Positions 30,236 to 38,971 of a stretch of 64,000 nt of DNA are shown here, in pieces. A program made the translations under genes and the position numbers. The notes under the pieces were generated by a model, which did no database searches, was not told where the DNA came from, and saw nothing but the letters and a program-made list of their open reading frames with translations. This stretch comes from Porphyromonas gingivicanis JCM 15907 (GTDB lineage Bacteria > Bacteroidota > Bacteroidia > Bacteroidales > Porphyromonadaceae). Location of the stretch: assembly GCF_000614585.1 (NCBI RefSeq), contig NZ_BAKX01000004.1:1-64000 (forward strand), read 5' to 3'. Within the stretch, counting starts at the first letter, position 1; each line of letters starts with the position of its first letter.

Positions 30236-30465
30236 GTTACCAAGAAATTGTCGGTAACACCGCTTAGTAACACCTTGGTAACACCCTTTACTCTCTTATT
30301 ATCAACTATTTATCTATATAATAAAGTATTTGTTACCAAGAAAGTAGAAAAAATAACACTATAACGGATTAGAGAGAATAGAGAGTATATATAGAGCCTA
30401 ATACTGCCTAATGCGCCTAATCGCTTAGAGTATATAGAAATCTTGGTAGCGTTGGTAACAAGCAC
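30236..30465. other. GTTACC/GGTAAC repeat region, candidate phage origin
   Basis: In the 297-bp gap between the primase-helicase and VRR-NUC genes, GTTACCAAG occurs near 30236 and 30331, and GGTAACA or TAGTAACACC occurs near 30252, 30265, 30275 and 30453. These are direct and inverted copies in an A/T-rich, gene-free stretch. Clustered sites beside primase and helicase genes are typical of replication origins, but function is inferred. Confidence 0.5.
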
Positions 30466-30514
30466 ATAAGACACACCCGACAACTGCAAATAAATGTAAA
30501 CGCAACAAGGACCC

Positions 30515-30802
30515 ATGAAGGAGAAGTTATTAGAGAAAAAGCTAAGAGAGGAAGTAAAGAAAAGAGGGGGGATAGCTTACAAATTTGTGTCGCCTAATCA
30601 CAGAGGTGTACCTGACCGCTTACTACTCCTTCCTAACGGTAAAACATTCTTTGCCGAGATAAAGACAACAGGAGAACGCCCCACACAGCTACAGCAATTA
30701 GAATTGAGACGTATAAACGCGCTTGGCTTTCCCACCTACGTGGTGGATGATATGAAGAGCCTCCAGCAACTACTAAACGATATAGACACCGAAAAGCAAT
30801 GA
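30515..30802 (+). CDS. VRR-NUC domain nuclease
   Basis: 95 residues, the standalone phage form of the VRR-NUC (PD-(D/E)XK superfamily) nuclease. Seen: EEVKKRGGIAYKFVSPNHRG, VPDRLLLLPNGKTFFAEIKT (catalytic Asp, then Glu-x-Lys) and a C-terminal YVVDDMKSLQQLL. Probably resolves branched DNA in replication or packaging. Overlaps the helicase gene by 4 bp, a pairing common in phages. Confidence 0.9.
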   Translation: MKEKLLEKKLREEVKKRGGIAYKFVSPNHRGVPDRLLLLPNGKTFFAEIKTTGERPTQLQQLELRRINALGFPTYVVDDMKSLQQLLNDIDTEKQ

Positions 30803-32169
30803 AATTTACACCACACGCTTATCAAGAATACGCCATACAGCATATCATAGAGCATCCCTACTGCGGGCTCTTCCTTGATATGGGATTAGGCAAAACAGTA
30901 TCTGCCCTCACCGCATTAAGCATATTGCAATACGAAACGATGGAGGTAAACAAGGTCTTGGTGATAGCCCCCAAGAGAGTTGCCGAGGACACTTGGACCA
31001 ATGAGGTGGCAAAATGGGATCACTTAAAACACCTTCGTATTGTCTCCGTCCTGGGGAGTGAAAGGTCTCGCAAGGAAGCCCTACGAGCGAAAGCCGATAT
31101 TTATGTTATCAATCGGGAGAATGTGGCTTGGTTAGTGGCACAATACCAAAACGCTTTTCCCTTTGACACGATTGTGATAGATGAGCTTTCCAGCTTCAAG
31201 TCGCCCAAGAGCCAACGGTTTAAGGCACTGCGCTTAGTGCGCCCTCGAGTGAGCAGGGTAATAGGCTTAACAGGAACACCAGCCCCCAACGGACTGATAG
31301 ACCTCTGGAGCCAACTGTATCTACTCGATAGGGGGGAGCGATTAGGTAAGACGGTTACAGAATACAGGTCTACTTACTTCGTGCCAGGTCGTTCTAACGG
31401 GCATGTCGTTTTCGACTATAAAGCCAAAAAGGGCAGTGAAGATGCTATCCACAATCAGATAAGCGATATATGTATCTCAATGAAGGCGGTAGACCATTTG
31501 ACTTTACCCGAGTGTATTCATAAAGAAGTGCGCGTTAAGCTAACACCCGAGCAGAAGAAGAGGTATGAGGAGTTCGAGAAGGAGCAAGTCCTTCAGCTGA
31601 TAGAGGGGGAGGAAATATCTGCCATCAATGCCGCAGCACTTTCTAATAAGCTACAGCAATTTGCGAACGGAGCTATCTACGATGAGGATAGTATCTATCA
31701 CGAAATACATACCGCAAAGCTCGAAGCCTTAGAGGAAATAATCGAGGAGGCACAAGGGAGCAACATCTTGCTTTTTTACAACTTCAAGCATGATGCCGAG
31801 CGGATAGAAAAGCGCTTTAAGAAACTGCGCCCCGAACGCATAAAGGGGAGCGAGGATATACGCAGATGGAACGAGGGCAAGATACCGCTTTACATCGCCC
31901 ACCCTGCCTCTGCGGGGCATGGGCTAAACCTCCAGCAAGGAGGAGATATCATAGTTTGGTTTGGTCCTACTTGGTCGTTGGAGCTTTATCAACAAGCTAA
32001 TGCCAGACTACACCGCCAAGGTCGCACGCGCCCCGTCTGCATAGTTCAGATTGTCTCGGAAGGGACTATCGACGAGGAGATAACAAAGGCAATAGGAAAG
32101 AAAGAGGGCGTACAGGAGAGTTTATTACAAGCCGTAAAGGCAAGAATAGAGAAGTACAGGAGGAGATAG
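30799..32169 (+). CDS. SNF2-family DEAD-like helicase
   Basis: 456 residues. Motif I DMGLGKTVSALTAL, motif II VIDELSSFKSP, motif III LTGTPAPNGLIDLWSQLYLL, and C-terminal motif VI ANARLHRQGRTRPVCI. A standalone SNF2-like translocase typical of phage replication modules next to VRR-NUC. It may remodel replication or recombination intermediates. The frame is intact. Three bp separate it from the next gene. Confidence 0.92.
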   Translation: MKFTPHAYQEYAIQHIIEHPYCGLFLDMGLGKTVSALTALSILQYETMEVNKVLVIAPKRVAEDTWTNEVAKWDHLKHLRIVSVLGSERSRKEALRAKADIYVINRENVAWLVAQYQNAFPFDTIVIDELSSFKSPKSQRFKALRLVRPRVSRVIGLTGTPAPNGLIDLWSQLYLLDRGERLGKTVTEYRSTYFVPGRSNGHVVFDYKAKKGSEDAIHNQISDICISMKAVDHLTLPECIHKEVRVKLTPEQKKRYEEFEKEQVLQLIEGEEISAINAAALSNKLQQFANGAIYDEDSIYHEIHTAKLEALEEIIEEAQGSNILLFYNFKHDAERIEKRFKKLRPERIKGSEDIRRWNEGKIPLYIAHPASAGHGLNLQQGGDIIVWFGPTWSLELYQQANARLHRQGRTRPVCIVQIVSEGTIDEEITKAIGKKEGVQESLLQAVKARIEKYRRR

Positions 32170-32171
32170 AA

Positions 32172-32720
32172 ATGAGCAAGAAGGGCAAACAAATAAAAGC
32201 GCATCTAAACGATGAAGAGGCAGAGAGCCTATCTAAAGTGCGCGCACGCTATGGGTTCAAAAGTGATTACCAATTTGTGCTATCCTGCGTGCGCTTATTC
32301 CTGCGTATTCTAAGCGACCCAAGGAGGGAAGAGTTCAACGGTTCGGACTATGACTACATAGAACATCTCTTTACGGAATATGCTAACGCAGAGTATGAGG
32401 AATTGTATCCAACCCCTGAAAGCTCTATAAATCGCCTACAATCGAATATCAGGTACAGGAGTGGGGATGACATCAAAAAGAAAGATAAAACGCAACAGAG
32501 CGCAAAAGAAGTGCGTTATAAGGAATTTGCCGACCGTTTCATACGAACACACTATAAGCGACTGCAAGACACTTTTGACGGTATGCGTATCAACCGAGCG
32601 AACTGCGAGGCAATGGATATATGCCAAGACACCCTACTTGCCCTTTACTATTGCCGTGAGGAGTTCTCAAGCTACGAGGACTTCGAGCAGTACGCCCTTG
32701 AAAAGTTCCACCTATCCTAA
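32172..32720 (+). CDS. possible sigma-like regulator
   Basis: 182 residues. The N-terminal ~45 residues (KAHLNDEEAESLSKVRARYG) resemble a short ribbon-helix-helix-like segment. The C-terminal ~75 residues, FADRFIRTHYKRLQDTF... then EAMDICQDTLLALYYCREEF, resemble region 2 of ECF-type sigma factors (the D-I-x-Q-D-x-x-L pattern). No region 4 is visible. It occupies the slot before HNH and terS where Firmicutes phages encode ArpU/RinA-type late activators. I infer a late transcription regulator, with modest confidence; no family is firmly recognised. Confidence 0.5.
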   Translation: MSKKGKQIKAHLNDEEAESLSKVRARYGFKSDYQFVLSCVRLFLRILSDPRREEFNGSDYDYIEHLFTEYANAEYEELYPTPESSINRLQSNIRYRSGDDIKKKDKTQQSAKEVRYKEFADRFIRTHYKRLQDTFDGMRINRANCEAMDICQDTLLALYYCREEFSSYEDFEQYALEKFHLS

Positions 32721-32723
32721 AAG

Positions 32724-33062
32724 ATGAAAGCAAGAAACAAACAATACACGGAGCTCCTGAACTGTACCCGATGGCGCAACCTAAGAAACACCTACTTAGT
32801 TAGCCAACCCCTCTGCGAGCGATGTTTACAGCAAGGGAAGACAACACCCGCTACCGAGGTACACCATATCCAACCGCTTGAGAACTACATAAACACGCCC
32901 GAGCGGATGAAGGCTTTAGCCTACGACCCCTCTAACCTACAAGCCCTTTGCCACGCTTGCCACGTCCAAGTCCATATCGAACTAAAGAGCAAATCCAAGA
33001 AGGCGACCAAGGAGCGTAATAAACAACTTACTGAGTTATTCGTCAAGAAGTTCTTTACTTAG
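32724..33062 (+). CDS. HNH endonuclease
   Basis: 112 residues. Zinc-binding CERCLQ and CHACHV pairs bracket the HNH core EVHHIQPLENY ... SNLQALC. Small HNH proteins upstream of terminase are required for cutting or packaging in many HK97-type cos phages. Here it lies 419 bp before terS, separated by repeat array B. Confidence 0.92.
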   Translation: MKARNKQYTELLNCTRWRNLRNTYLVSQPLCERCLQQGKTTPATEVHHIQPLENYINTPERMKALAYDPSNLQALCHACHVQVHIELKSKSKKATKERNKQLTELFVKKFFT

Positions 33063-33344
33063 TATCGTATCGTCCCTCTCTGTGTAGTCTAAAATCGACA
33101 AAGCTACCTTGCGGAAGTAGTCTTTGATGAGAGCAGCTCCCTCGGATTTAAGAGGGGGCTATCTTTTTTAAGAGGAGGGGGAGGCACCCAAACCCACCCC
33201 CGAGTCCTTTTACACGCACGAGGTCCAAAAAGGCTGTGGGGGTATAGTAAAAATGGCGTTTTTTTTTTGGGGGGGGGCGATAGCCTCCTTGTTCTTGTCT
33301 GTTTGTTGTTCCCCTTTTCTCCACACGGAAGGGGACTTTTTTTA
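33063..33344. other. intergenic stretch with T10-G9 tract
   Basis: No gene is supported. The stretch has several G- and C-rich runs and a T10 (33259-33268) followed at once by G9 (33269-33277), unusual in this genome. As the gap between HNH and terS, it is a plausible place for a cos/pac site. Confidence 0.5.
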
Positions 33345-33416
33345 GGTACGACCAAAAAAGATTTTGGTACGTTCAAAATTTATTTTGGTACGTTCAAAAA
33401 AGATTTAGGTACGTTC
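33345..33416 (-). repeat. 21-bp repeat array B (four units, reversed)
   Basis: GGTACGTTC, the reverse complement of the array A core, starts at 33366, 33387 and 33408, with a diverged unit GGTACGACC at 33345. The spacing is exactly 21 bp throughout. The array lies 65-136 bp before the terS ATG. Confidence 0.93.
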
Positions 33417-33430
33417 AAAATAAGCGCGCA

Positions 33431-33475
33431 AGTAGTACCAAAATCGGCTATTCTCTGCCTATATGTAGAAGGTCT
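33431..33475 (+). promoter_or_regulatory. promoter-like element before terS
   Basis: AGTAGTACCAAAATCGGCTA, then CCTAT and GTAGA within the next 25 bp. A near-identical element precedes the prohead protease gene at 36791. Both end about 30 bp before the start codon. No TAnnTTTG box is present, so it may use a phage-specific factor (inference). Confidence 0.5.
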
Positions 33476-33480
33476 AATGT

Positions 33481-33849
33481 ATGGCGACGAAAAGAAGCAC
33501 AGAGGTAGAGAGAATAAAGGGCGAGTTGCGCGAGGTAATGGAGGCTATAGGCACGTACAGCCCCGCTTTCGACTCACTTATTACTTCGTGCGCTCAAATC
33601 ACGGCTTTACGTAACAAGACCTATGCGAAGTGCATAATGATGTCCCCAGCACTCGAGGAGAAGAGTCGGGAGAACGAAAAGCGTCTAAAGGCTAATCCTG
33701 TGTATGGTCTTTATATTGACTTATGCAAAGAGCAGCGCAACGTGCTAACCTCTTTACGGCTGACCGTTGAGGCGTCGGGAGTAGCCGAGGACGACGCATT
33801 AGAGGAGTTGAACAGAAAACTAAAAGAGCTTGAAGATGGACGAAAGTGA
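33481..33849 (+). CDS. terminase small subunit, P27-like
   Basis: 122 residues, mainly helical. TYSPAFDSLITSCAQITAL near residue 24, ANPVYGLYIDLCKEQRNVLTS near residue 77 and the late LRLTVEASG match the P27-family small terminase, which recognises the packaging site and recruits the large subunit. The stop overlaps the terL start by 14 bp. Confidence 0.85.
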   Translation: MATKRSTEVERIKGELREVMEAIGTYSPAFDSLITSCAQITALRNKTYAKCIMMSPALEEKSRENEKRLKANPVYGLYIDLCKEQRNVLTSLRLTVEASGVAEDDALEELNRKLKELEDGRK

Positions 33850-35572
33850 AAAACAGGCTCTTCGAGATTTGAAGGCACAAACCGTTCGAGAGCTACAAAC
33901 CTTGCCAATTGACTTTAGGCTCTGCTCTTCGGTAGACGATCGTTTAACCTCGTACATCAAAGCGTGTATAGAGAGACCAGAAGCGCATAATCTCTACGAA
34001 TTGTTGGCTATAAAGAAATTCCACACAATGACTTGTCGCTACGAACTACGCGCTTTGGAGGTTCAGAAGTTTATCCTTACCTATGAGTTCTTAGAGTTCC
34101 CGAGCGATGAGGGGGCAAAGCGGTACAAGCTGACCCCTATACAGGTATTCCAATTCACCAACATTGAGGGTTTTTTCTATCCAGGCACGGAGCGCAAAGT
34201 TATTACCGATGCACTTCTTTTCGTTCCTCGAAAGTTCAGTAAGACGACTTCAGTAGCGAGCCTCGCCGTGAAGGACTTGTTATTCGGCGATGCGAATGCT
34301 CAGGCGTTTGTAGTTGCTAATAGTAGCAAGCAGGCAAAAATCTGTTTCGATGTGATACGCTTTATCTTGAAACGATTGGACCATAAGATGCGGCGTTTCA
34401 AAATCAACAGGGAGCAGGTATTTAATCTATGTAGAGGGAAAAGCTCTTTTGCCCAATGTCTTGCCTCAGACGTTGGTACGCTGGACGGGTTGAATGCAAG
34501 CACGGTGATTGTAGACGAGTATGCACAGGCGGATAGTGCAGCACTAAAGAACGTCCTAACCTCCTCGATGGGGGTGCGTCTTAACCCCCTAACGGTGATT
34601 ATCACCACGGCGAGCAGTAAGACGGAGACACCTTTCTATGAGATGCTCAAGACCTACAAGTCGGTGTTAAGGGGAGAAATAGAGATGGATAGTGTCTTTG
34701 CTCACATCTTCGAACCCGACGTGGACGACGACGAAGGAGACCCAGCAACGTGGTATAAAGTACAGCCACATCTTGGGGTAACGTGTCGGGAGGAGTTCTA
34801 TAAAGACAAATGGGATAAGGCGCAACTCTGTGCGGAGGATATGCAGGAGTTCCGCAACAAGCTCCTGAACATCTTTGCTCATAGTGAGCTGGAGGACTGG
34901 ATACCAACGAAGGAGATAGAAAGCAGAAGTATAAGAACAGATATAGAGAGTTTTCGAGGTGTACGAAGTGTAGCCTCTGTGGACCTGTCGGTATGTGATG
35001 ACCTCTCTGCCGTTTCTTACTTGCTCTATATGCCTGGTCGTGTTCTCCCAGAGCGCACAACGGAAACACCTTTCCACTCCATAACACACTACTATTTCCC
35101 CGAGGGGCAGATAGCTACACATCCCAATGGGGAGTTGTATCAAAGATGGGTAGATGCGGGGTATCTAACGCTTTGCGAAGGAGCGGTGATAGATTATCGG
35201 CAGATAGTGAATGATATACTTTCTAAGCCGTTTTCAATTTTAGGTGTCGGCTATGATAGATATAAGGCGGAGGAGTTTATACGATTGCTAAAGTCCTCCC
35301 CAGGTGTCGGCAAAGAGCACCTTTACGAGATAGCACAGACGTATGGGAACTTTACCAGCCCCGTCGAGAGCTTCGAACTCTCTCTATATACAAATCGTAT
35401 AACCTTCGAGGATAATCCTATTACAGCCTATTGCTTTGGAAATGCAACAATTGACGAGGATAGACTGGAGAATAGGAAGCCCATAAAAAAGAAGCAGAGC
35501 GGTAAGATAGACGGAGCGATTACCAACGTGATGAACTTTTGGATGCTGAACAATATAAAGATGACACAATAA
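33836..35572 (+). CDS. terminase large subunit
   Basis: 578 residues. The packaging motor ATPase and nuclease. The ATPase half has an adenine/Walker A-like VPRKFSKTTSVASLA and Walker B STVIVDEYAQ, then TTASSKTETP as the coupling motif. The C-terminal RNase H-like nuclease has SVDLSVCDDLSAVSYLL and a later Asp-rich GVGYDRYKAEEF. Terminase_1 type as in HK97-like phages. ATG 33836 is chosen over an upstream TTG. Its stop overlaps the portal ATG (TAATG). Confidence 0.92.
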   Translation: MDESEKQALRDLKAQTVRELQTLPIDFRLCSSVDDRLTSYIKACIERPEAHNLYELLAIKKFHTMTCRYELRALEVQKFILTYEFLEFPSDEGAKRYKLTPIQVFQFTNIEGFFYPGTERKVITDALLFVPRKFSKTTSVASLAVKDLLFGDANAQAFVVANSSKQAKICFDVIRFILKRLDHKMRRFKINREQVFNLCRGKSSFAQCLASDVGTLDGLNASTVIVDEYAQADSAALKNVLTSSMGVRLNPLTVIITTASSKTETPFYEMLKTYKSVLRGEIEMDSVFAHIFEPDVDDDEGDPATWYKVQPHLGVTCREEFYKDKWDKAQLCAEDMQEFRNKLLNIFAHSELEDWIPTKEIESRSIRTDIESFRGVRSVASVDLSVCDDLSAVSYLLYMPGRVLPERTTETPFHSITHYYFPEGQIATHPNGELYQRWVDAGYLTLCEGAVIDYRQIVNDILSKPFSILGVGYDRYKAEEFIRLLKSSPGVGKEHLYEIAQTYGNFTSPVESFELSLYTNRITFEDNPITAYCFGNATIDEDRLENRKPIKKKQSGKIDGAITNVMNFWMLNNIKMTQ

Positions 35573-36795
35573 TGGGATTTTTTAGCTTTATGAAACGCAG
35601 TAAAAGCGTCAGTATAAACGACCTGCCTACTGTATGGAGGACGTTAGGAGTGCGCGGTGAGTCCGTACGTACAGAAGAGCAAGCTATGCGCCTCGATGTC
35701 GTATATAGATGCGTCGATATTTTGAGTGGTACCGTTGCCTCTCTACCTCTTCGCTTACAACGTATGCGAGGGGGTATTTTCAAGGATATAGAGAACTCCC
35801 CAATAAACAACATCTTTAACTGTGAGGCTAACGAGAGGCAGACTTTCTTTGTCCTACTGCAGAATGCTATTGTAAGCCTTTACTTGAGAGGTAACGCCTA
35901 TATCTTAATACAGAGAGACGCTCGCGGAGAGGTGCAAGCCCTCTACTTGTTGGATAGCAACAGCGTACACTATGATGTGCGCCAAAATACCTACACGGTT
36001 TCGGATGCAGTCGGTGGGCGTTCGGATGTTTACCAGAGCCATGAAGTAATCCACCTAAAGAACAAGACGCTGGATGGTGGGTACATCGGAGTCTCTACTA
36101 TTACGTATGCAAGTCGCACGTTGTCCATCTCTGCCAATAGCGACGAGCAAACCCTTGATACGCTCAAAAGAGGTAACAAGATGAAAGGCTTTTTGTCGGG
36201 AGGCAATCCTGTGCTGGGCATGGGGGAAATACAAGACAAGGAGCGCAAGAAGATAGCCGACAGCTTGGAGCAGGAAATAGAGGCGGATAGGAGTATAATG
36301 AGCATTCCAGGTAGCGTAACATTTACACCTATCACTATTAGCCCTGCCGATGCCCAGCTCCTCGAAACACGAAAGTTTTCGCCTTACTCTATATGTAGAT
36401 ACTTCGGAGTACATCCTGATATGGTCTTTGTGGAACGTGCGGGTAACTACAAATCGAGCGAGAATGCCACCTCCACTTTCTTAACGCAGACCTTAAAACC
36501 CCTCTTAACACAAATAGAGAAAGAATTTTTATCGAAGCTGATACCTGCTTCCCCTTCACACAAGAGTATGTACAGAGTGAGATTTGACCTACTCGACCTC
36601 TACTCTGCAGATATAAAGGCGATGGCAGAGGCTAATATGTTATCCATCCAATCAGGCACAATGACACCCAACGAGGCGAGAAAAAGAGAGGGCAGAGAGC
36701 CCGTAAAAGGGGGTGATACGGCATTTATTTCTTGCAATTTGATGCCGATTGATGGGAAAAATGAAGAAAAAAAAGAGGAAACGCCCGAAAAGTAG
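35572..36795 (+). CDS. portal protein, HK97 family
   Basis: 407 residues from ATG 35572. Forms the 12-subunit ring at the capsid vertex through which DNA is packaged. Seen: VVYRCVDILSGTVASLPLRL, LRGNAYILIQRDARGEV and the later PYSICRYFGVHPDMVFVE, all typical of the HK97 gp3 family. Intact frame. Immediately followed by a promoter-like element and the protease gene. Confidence 0.92.
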   Translation: MGFFSFMKRSKSVSINDLPTVWRTLGVRGESVRTEEQAMRLDVVYRCVDILSGTVASLPLRLQRMRGGIFKDIENSPINNIFNCEANERQTFFVLLQNAIVSLYLRGNAYILIQRDARGEVQALYLLDSNSVHYDVRQNTYTVSDAVGGRSDVYQSHEVIHLKNKTLDGGYIGVSTITYASRTLSISANSDEQTLDTLKRGNKMKGFLSGGNPVLGMGEIQDKERKKIADSLEQEIEADRSIMSIPGSVTFTPITISPADAQLLETRKFSPYSICRYFGVHPDMVFVERAGNYKSSENATSTFLTQTLKPLLTQIEKEFLSKLIPASPSHKSMYRVRFDLLDLYSADIKAMAEANMLSIQSGTMTPNEARKREGREPVKGGDTAFISCNLMPIDGKNEEKKEETPEK

Positions 36796-36835
36796 TACCA
36801 AAAACGGCTATAAAAATCCTATTAGTAGATAGACG
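36791..36835 (+). promoter_or_regulatory. promoter-like element before prohead protease
   Basis: AGTAGTACCAAAAACGGCTA, followed by CCTATT and AGTAGA, matching 33431-33475 at 20 of the first 21 positions. It ends about 9 bp (CCTAT part about 20 bp) before the protease start at 36844. Confidence 0.5.
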
Positions 36836-36843
36836 TGTGTAGT

Positions 36844-37464
36844 ATGGAAGAAAAAAATATAGAGATACGAAGTTTTGGAGGCATTGCCCAGCCCGTCGTT
36901 TCTGCTGAGGGCAGGACTATCGAGGGGTATGCTATTGTTTTTAACACTCCCAGCCAAGTAATGTACGATTGGTGGGATGGGGACTACTTCGAAGAGCGTA
37001 TAGCCCCAGAAGCGGTAACGGATGCTTTTTTAGCAACACAGGACGTAAAGGCGGTTGTGGAGCACAATCCAGAGCGTCTCTTGGCGAGGAGTAATAAGGG
37101 AAAAGGTTCTTTAACCCTCACAGTAGACGAGAAGGGCTTGAAGTACAGCTTTGAAGCACCCGATACGCAAGAGGGGAATAACGCCCTTGAGCTTATCAAA
37201 CGAGGCGATTATTCTGGCTCTTCTTTCAAGTTTAGAGCCTACTCGAAAGGTTGCGTAGAGAAAGAATGGAGCAAGGAGAAGCAACGATGGATACACACTA
37301 TTCGCAAGTTCGATGGTATCTACGATGTTTGTATTACCACGGACCCAGCATATATAGAGACTACGGTAGATGTGCGCAGTCTACAAGCACCAGAGGGAAA
37401 GAAAAGCGAGGAGGAGATGCGTAGCTACTATGCCGAGTTAGAACAAAGAGCAAGAAGGTTTTAA
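36844..37464 (+). CDS. HK97-type prohead protease
   Basis: 206 residues from ATG 36844. Processes the capsid during maturation. The serine protease catalytic elements are visible: VVEHNPERLLARSNKG (His) and RGDYSGSSFKFRA (Ser), with IVFNTPSQ earlier and DVCITTDPAYIETTV at the end of the domain. Lies just before the capsid gene as usual. Confidence 0.92.
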   Translation: MEEKNIEIRSFGGIAQPVVSAEGRTIEGYAIVFNTPSQVMYDWWDGDYFEERIAPEAVTDAFLATQDVKAVVEHNPERLLARSNKGKGSLTLTVDEKGLKYSFEAPDTQEGNNALELIKRGDYSGSSFKFRAYSKGCVEKEWSKEKQRWIHTIRKFDGIYDVCITTDPAYIETTVDVRSLQAPEGKKSEEEMRSYYAELEQRARRF

Positions 37465-37477
37465 TCAAAATAACGTT

Positions 37478-38617
37478 ATGACAAGATTAGAGATTTTACA
37501 AAAGCAGACAGAGAATGCACACGAAATGAGGTGTATTATCGACAAGGCTAAAGACGAGAAGCGTGCCTTGACACAAGAGGAGCAGGACAAATTCAATGCT
37601 CTTGAGCTCGAGCAACGTGCGTTGCAGATCGAGACGATGATGCAACAGCAACCAGGGGTTCCAGCTCCAGAGGGAGACAGTGTGGAGAAACGTTTTCTTG
37701 AGATGGCTTGCGATGTAGCAAGCGGAGGATCAAGTGGCAAGGCGTCGTTCAATGTTCGTTCGGTCGTGAACTTTGATAGCGTAAAGGAGACAAGTGTCCC
37801 TGTTGTTTTTCAGGACCTTTTAGACCCATTGGAAAAAGGATTAATTATATCCAAATTAGGATGTAAGGTACAAGATGGTCTAAACGGCTTGCCTATGAAC
37901 GCGGAGGTGGACGCTCCAGAGGCTACAGTTTTAGGGGAAAATGAGAAAGTTTCAGAGTCTACTCTGAACTTCACGGGTGAAACCCCTACCCCAAAACGTA
38001 TTTCAATGTCTATCCCCGTGTCCCGCACCGCTCTTAATGTAGACAATCGCAATCTCTACGGAATTGTGATGAGGACCCTTGGGGCTGGTATTGCGCGCAA
38101 GGTGAACAAGATTATGTTTACGACCACCGCTCATGGCAAGTTCAAAGGACCTTTTGTCGGTCTTACTGGTGCACAGAAAATACAAGGGACTGCCTCAAAA
38201 GGTTGGGACCAAGGCCTTATCGTGGATATAGAGCATGCGGTATTGGACAGCATGGTAGAAGCCTTAGGAGGAAACTCTGCATATATCATGAATACCAAGA
38301 CGGCTGCCGCTCTTAAAAAGAAGCAATTGGTAGCAGCCGATAAGGAAATGCTTCTCCAAATGCACATTGACTCCAATACGGGATATCGCTATGGTTTCAT
38401 GAATAGCTACCGTTCTGAGTTTACCAATTATGCTCCTGATAATACCATCTTCTTTGGAGACTTCCGCTACTGTGCGATAACGCACTTCGGGGAGGCATCT
38501 TTCATTATAGACCCCTATTCAAGAGCGAGAGAGAACATGGTAGAGTTTACGGTGAATATAGATATGGATATAACTCCTGTCCGTTCACAGGCTTTCTCTA
38601 TGGCTGTTTTAGCGTAA
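37478..38617 (+). CDS. major capsid protein, HK97 fold
   Basis: 379 residues. A coiled N-terminal delta domain of ~70 residues (ALTQEEQDKFNALELEQRAL), expected to be removed by the protease, then the HK97 core. Seen: PVVFQDLLDPLEKGLIISKL, SIPVSRTALNVD, NTKTAAALKKKQLV and the late FGDFRYCAITHFGEASFIID. Intact frame; presumably the most highly expressed phage gene. Confidence 0.92.
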   Translation: MTRLEILQKQTENAHEMRCIIDKAKDEKRALTQEEQDKFNALELEQRALQIETMMQQQPGVPAPEGDSVEKRFLEMACDVASGGSSGKASFNVRSVVNFDSVKETSVPVVFQDLLDPLEKGLIISKLGCKVQDGLNGLPMNAEVDAPEATVLGENEKVSESTLNFTGETPTPKRISMSIPVSRTALNVDNRNLYGIVMRTLGAGIARKVNKIMFTTTAHGKFKGPFVGLTGAQKIQGTASKGWDQGLIVDIEHAVLDSMVEALGGNSAYIMNTKTAAALKKKQLVAADKEMLLQMHIDSNTGYRYGFMNSYRSEFTNYAPDNTIFFGDFRYCAITHFGEASFIIDPYSRARENMVEFTVNIDMDITPVRSQAFSMAVLA

Positions 38618-38627
38618 TGAGTACATA

Positions 38628-38657
38628 GCAGGGTGCGGTTTTAGTCCTGCACCCTGC
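38628..38657 (+). terminator. hairpin between capsid and connector genes
   Basis: GCAGGGTGC/GCACCCTGC forms a 9-bp stem 11 bp after the capsid stop. The trailing T content is weak, so it may act as an attenuator or RNA stabiliser. Confidence 0.55.
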
Positions 38658-38677
38658 ACTTCTTAACCTAATGAGCT

Positions 38678-38971
38678 ATGTATATCACCTTAGAAGAAGC
38701 AAAAGCGCACCTAAACGTAGGGCACGACGAGGACGATGTCTATATCACGAGTTTGATAGAGACAGCGGAGGAGCAGTTGGCGAACTGCATAAACCGTCCT
38801 TTCAGTGAAGTACTCAACGGGGACGGCACACTACCCGCCCCCCTGCGACACGCTATCAAGATTTTGGTAGCAAAGCTCTATGCCTACCGAGAGGGAGATG
38901 CACTGGGGAATGTGCGAGAAGCCTCTTTTACGTTAGCCAATCTATTCATGCCTTATAGGAGAGAGTTATGA
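38678..38971 (+). CDS. head-tail connector, gp6-like
   Basis: 97 residues. The all-helical fold of HK97 gp6-type adaptors is recognisable: ITLEEAKAHLNVGHDEDDVY, LIETAEEQLANCINRPF and LRHAIKILVAKLYAYREG. It docks under the portal ring. Overlaps the next gene by 4 bp. Confidence 0.85.
   Translation: MYITLEEAKAHLNVGHDEDDVYITSLIETAEEQLANCINRPFSEVLNGDGTLPAPLRHAIKILVAKLYAYREGDALGNVREASFTLANLFMPYRREL

Noticed and set aside
33267-33614. 115-codon plus-strand frame with GTFKKDF-like repeats before terS
   Set aside because: The protein repeat is just array B read in frame; it overlaps terS in another frame and has no domain.
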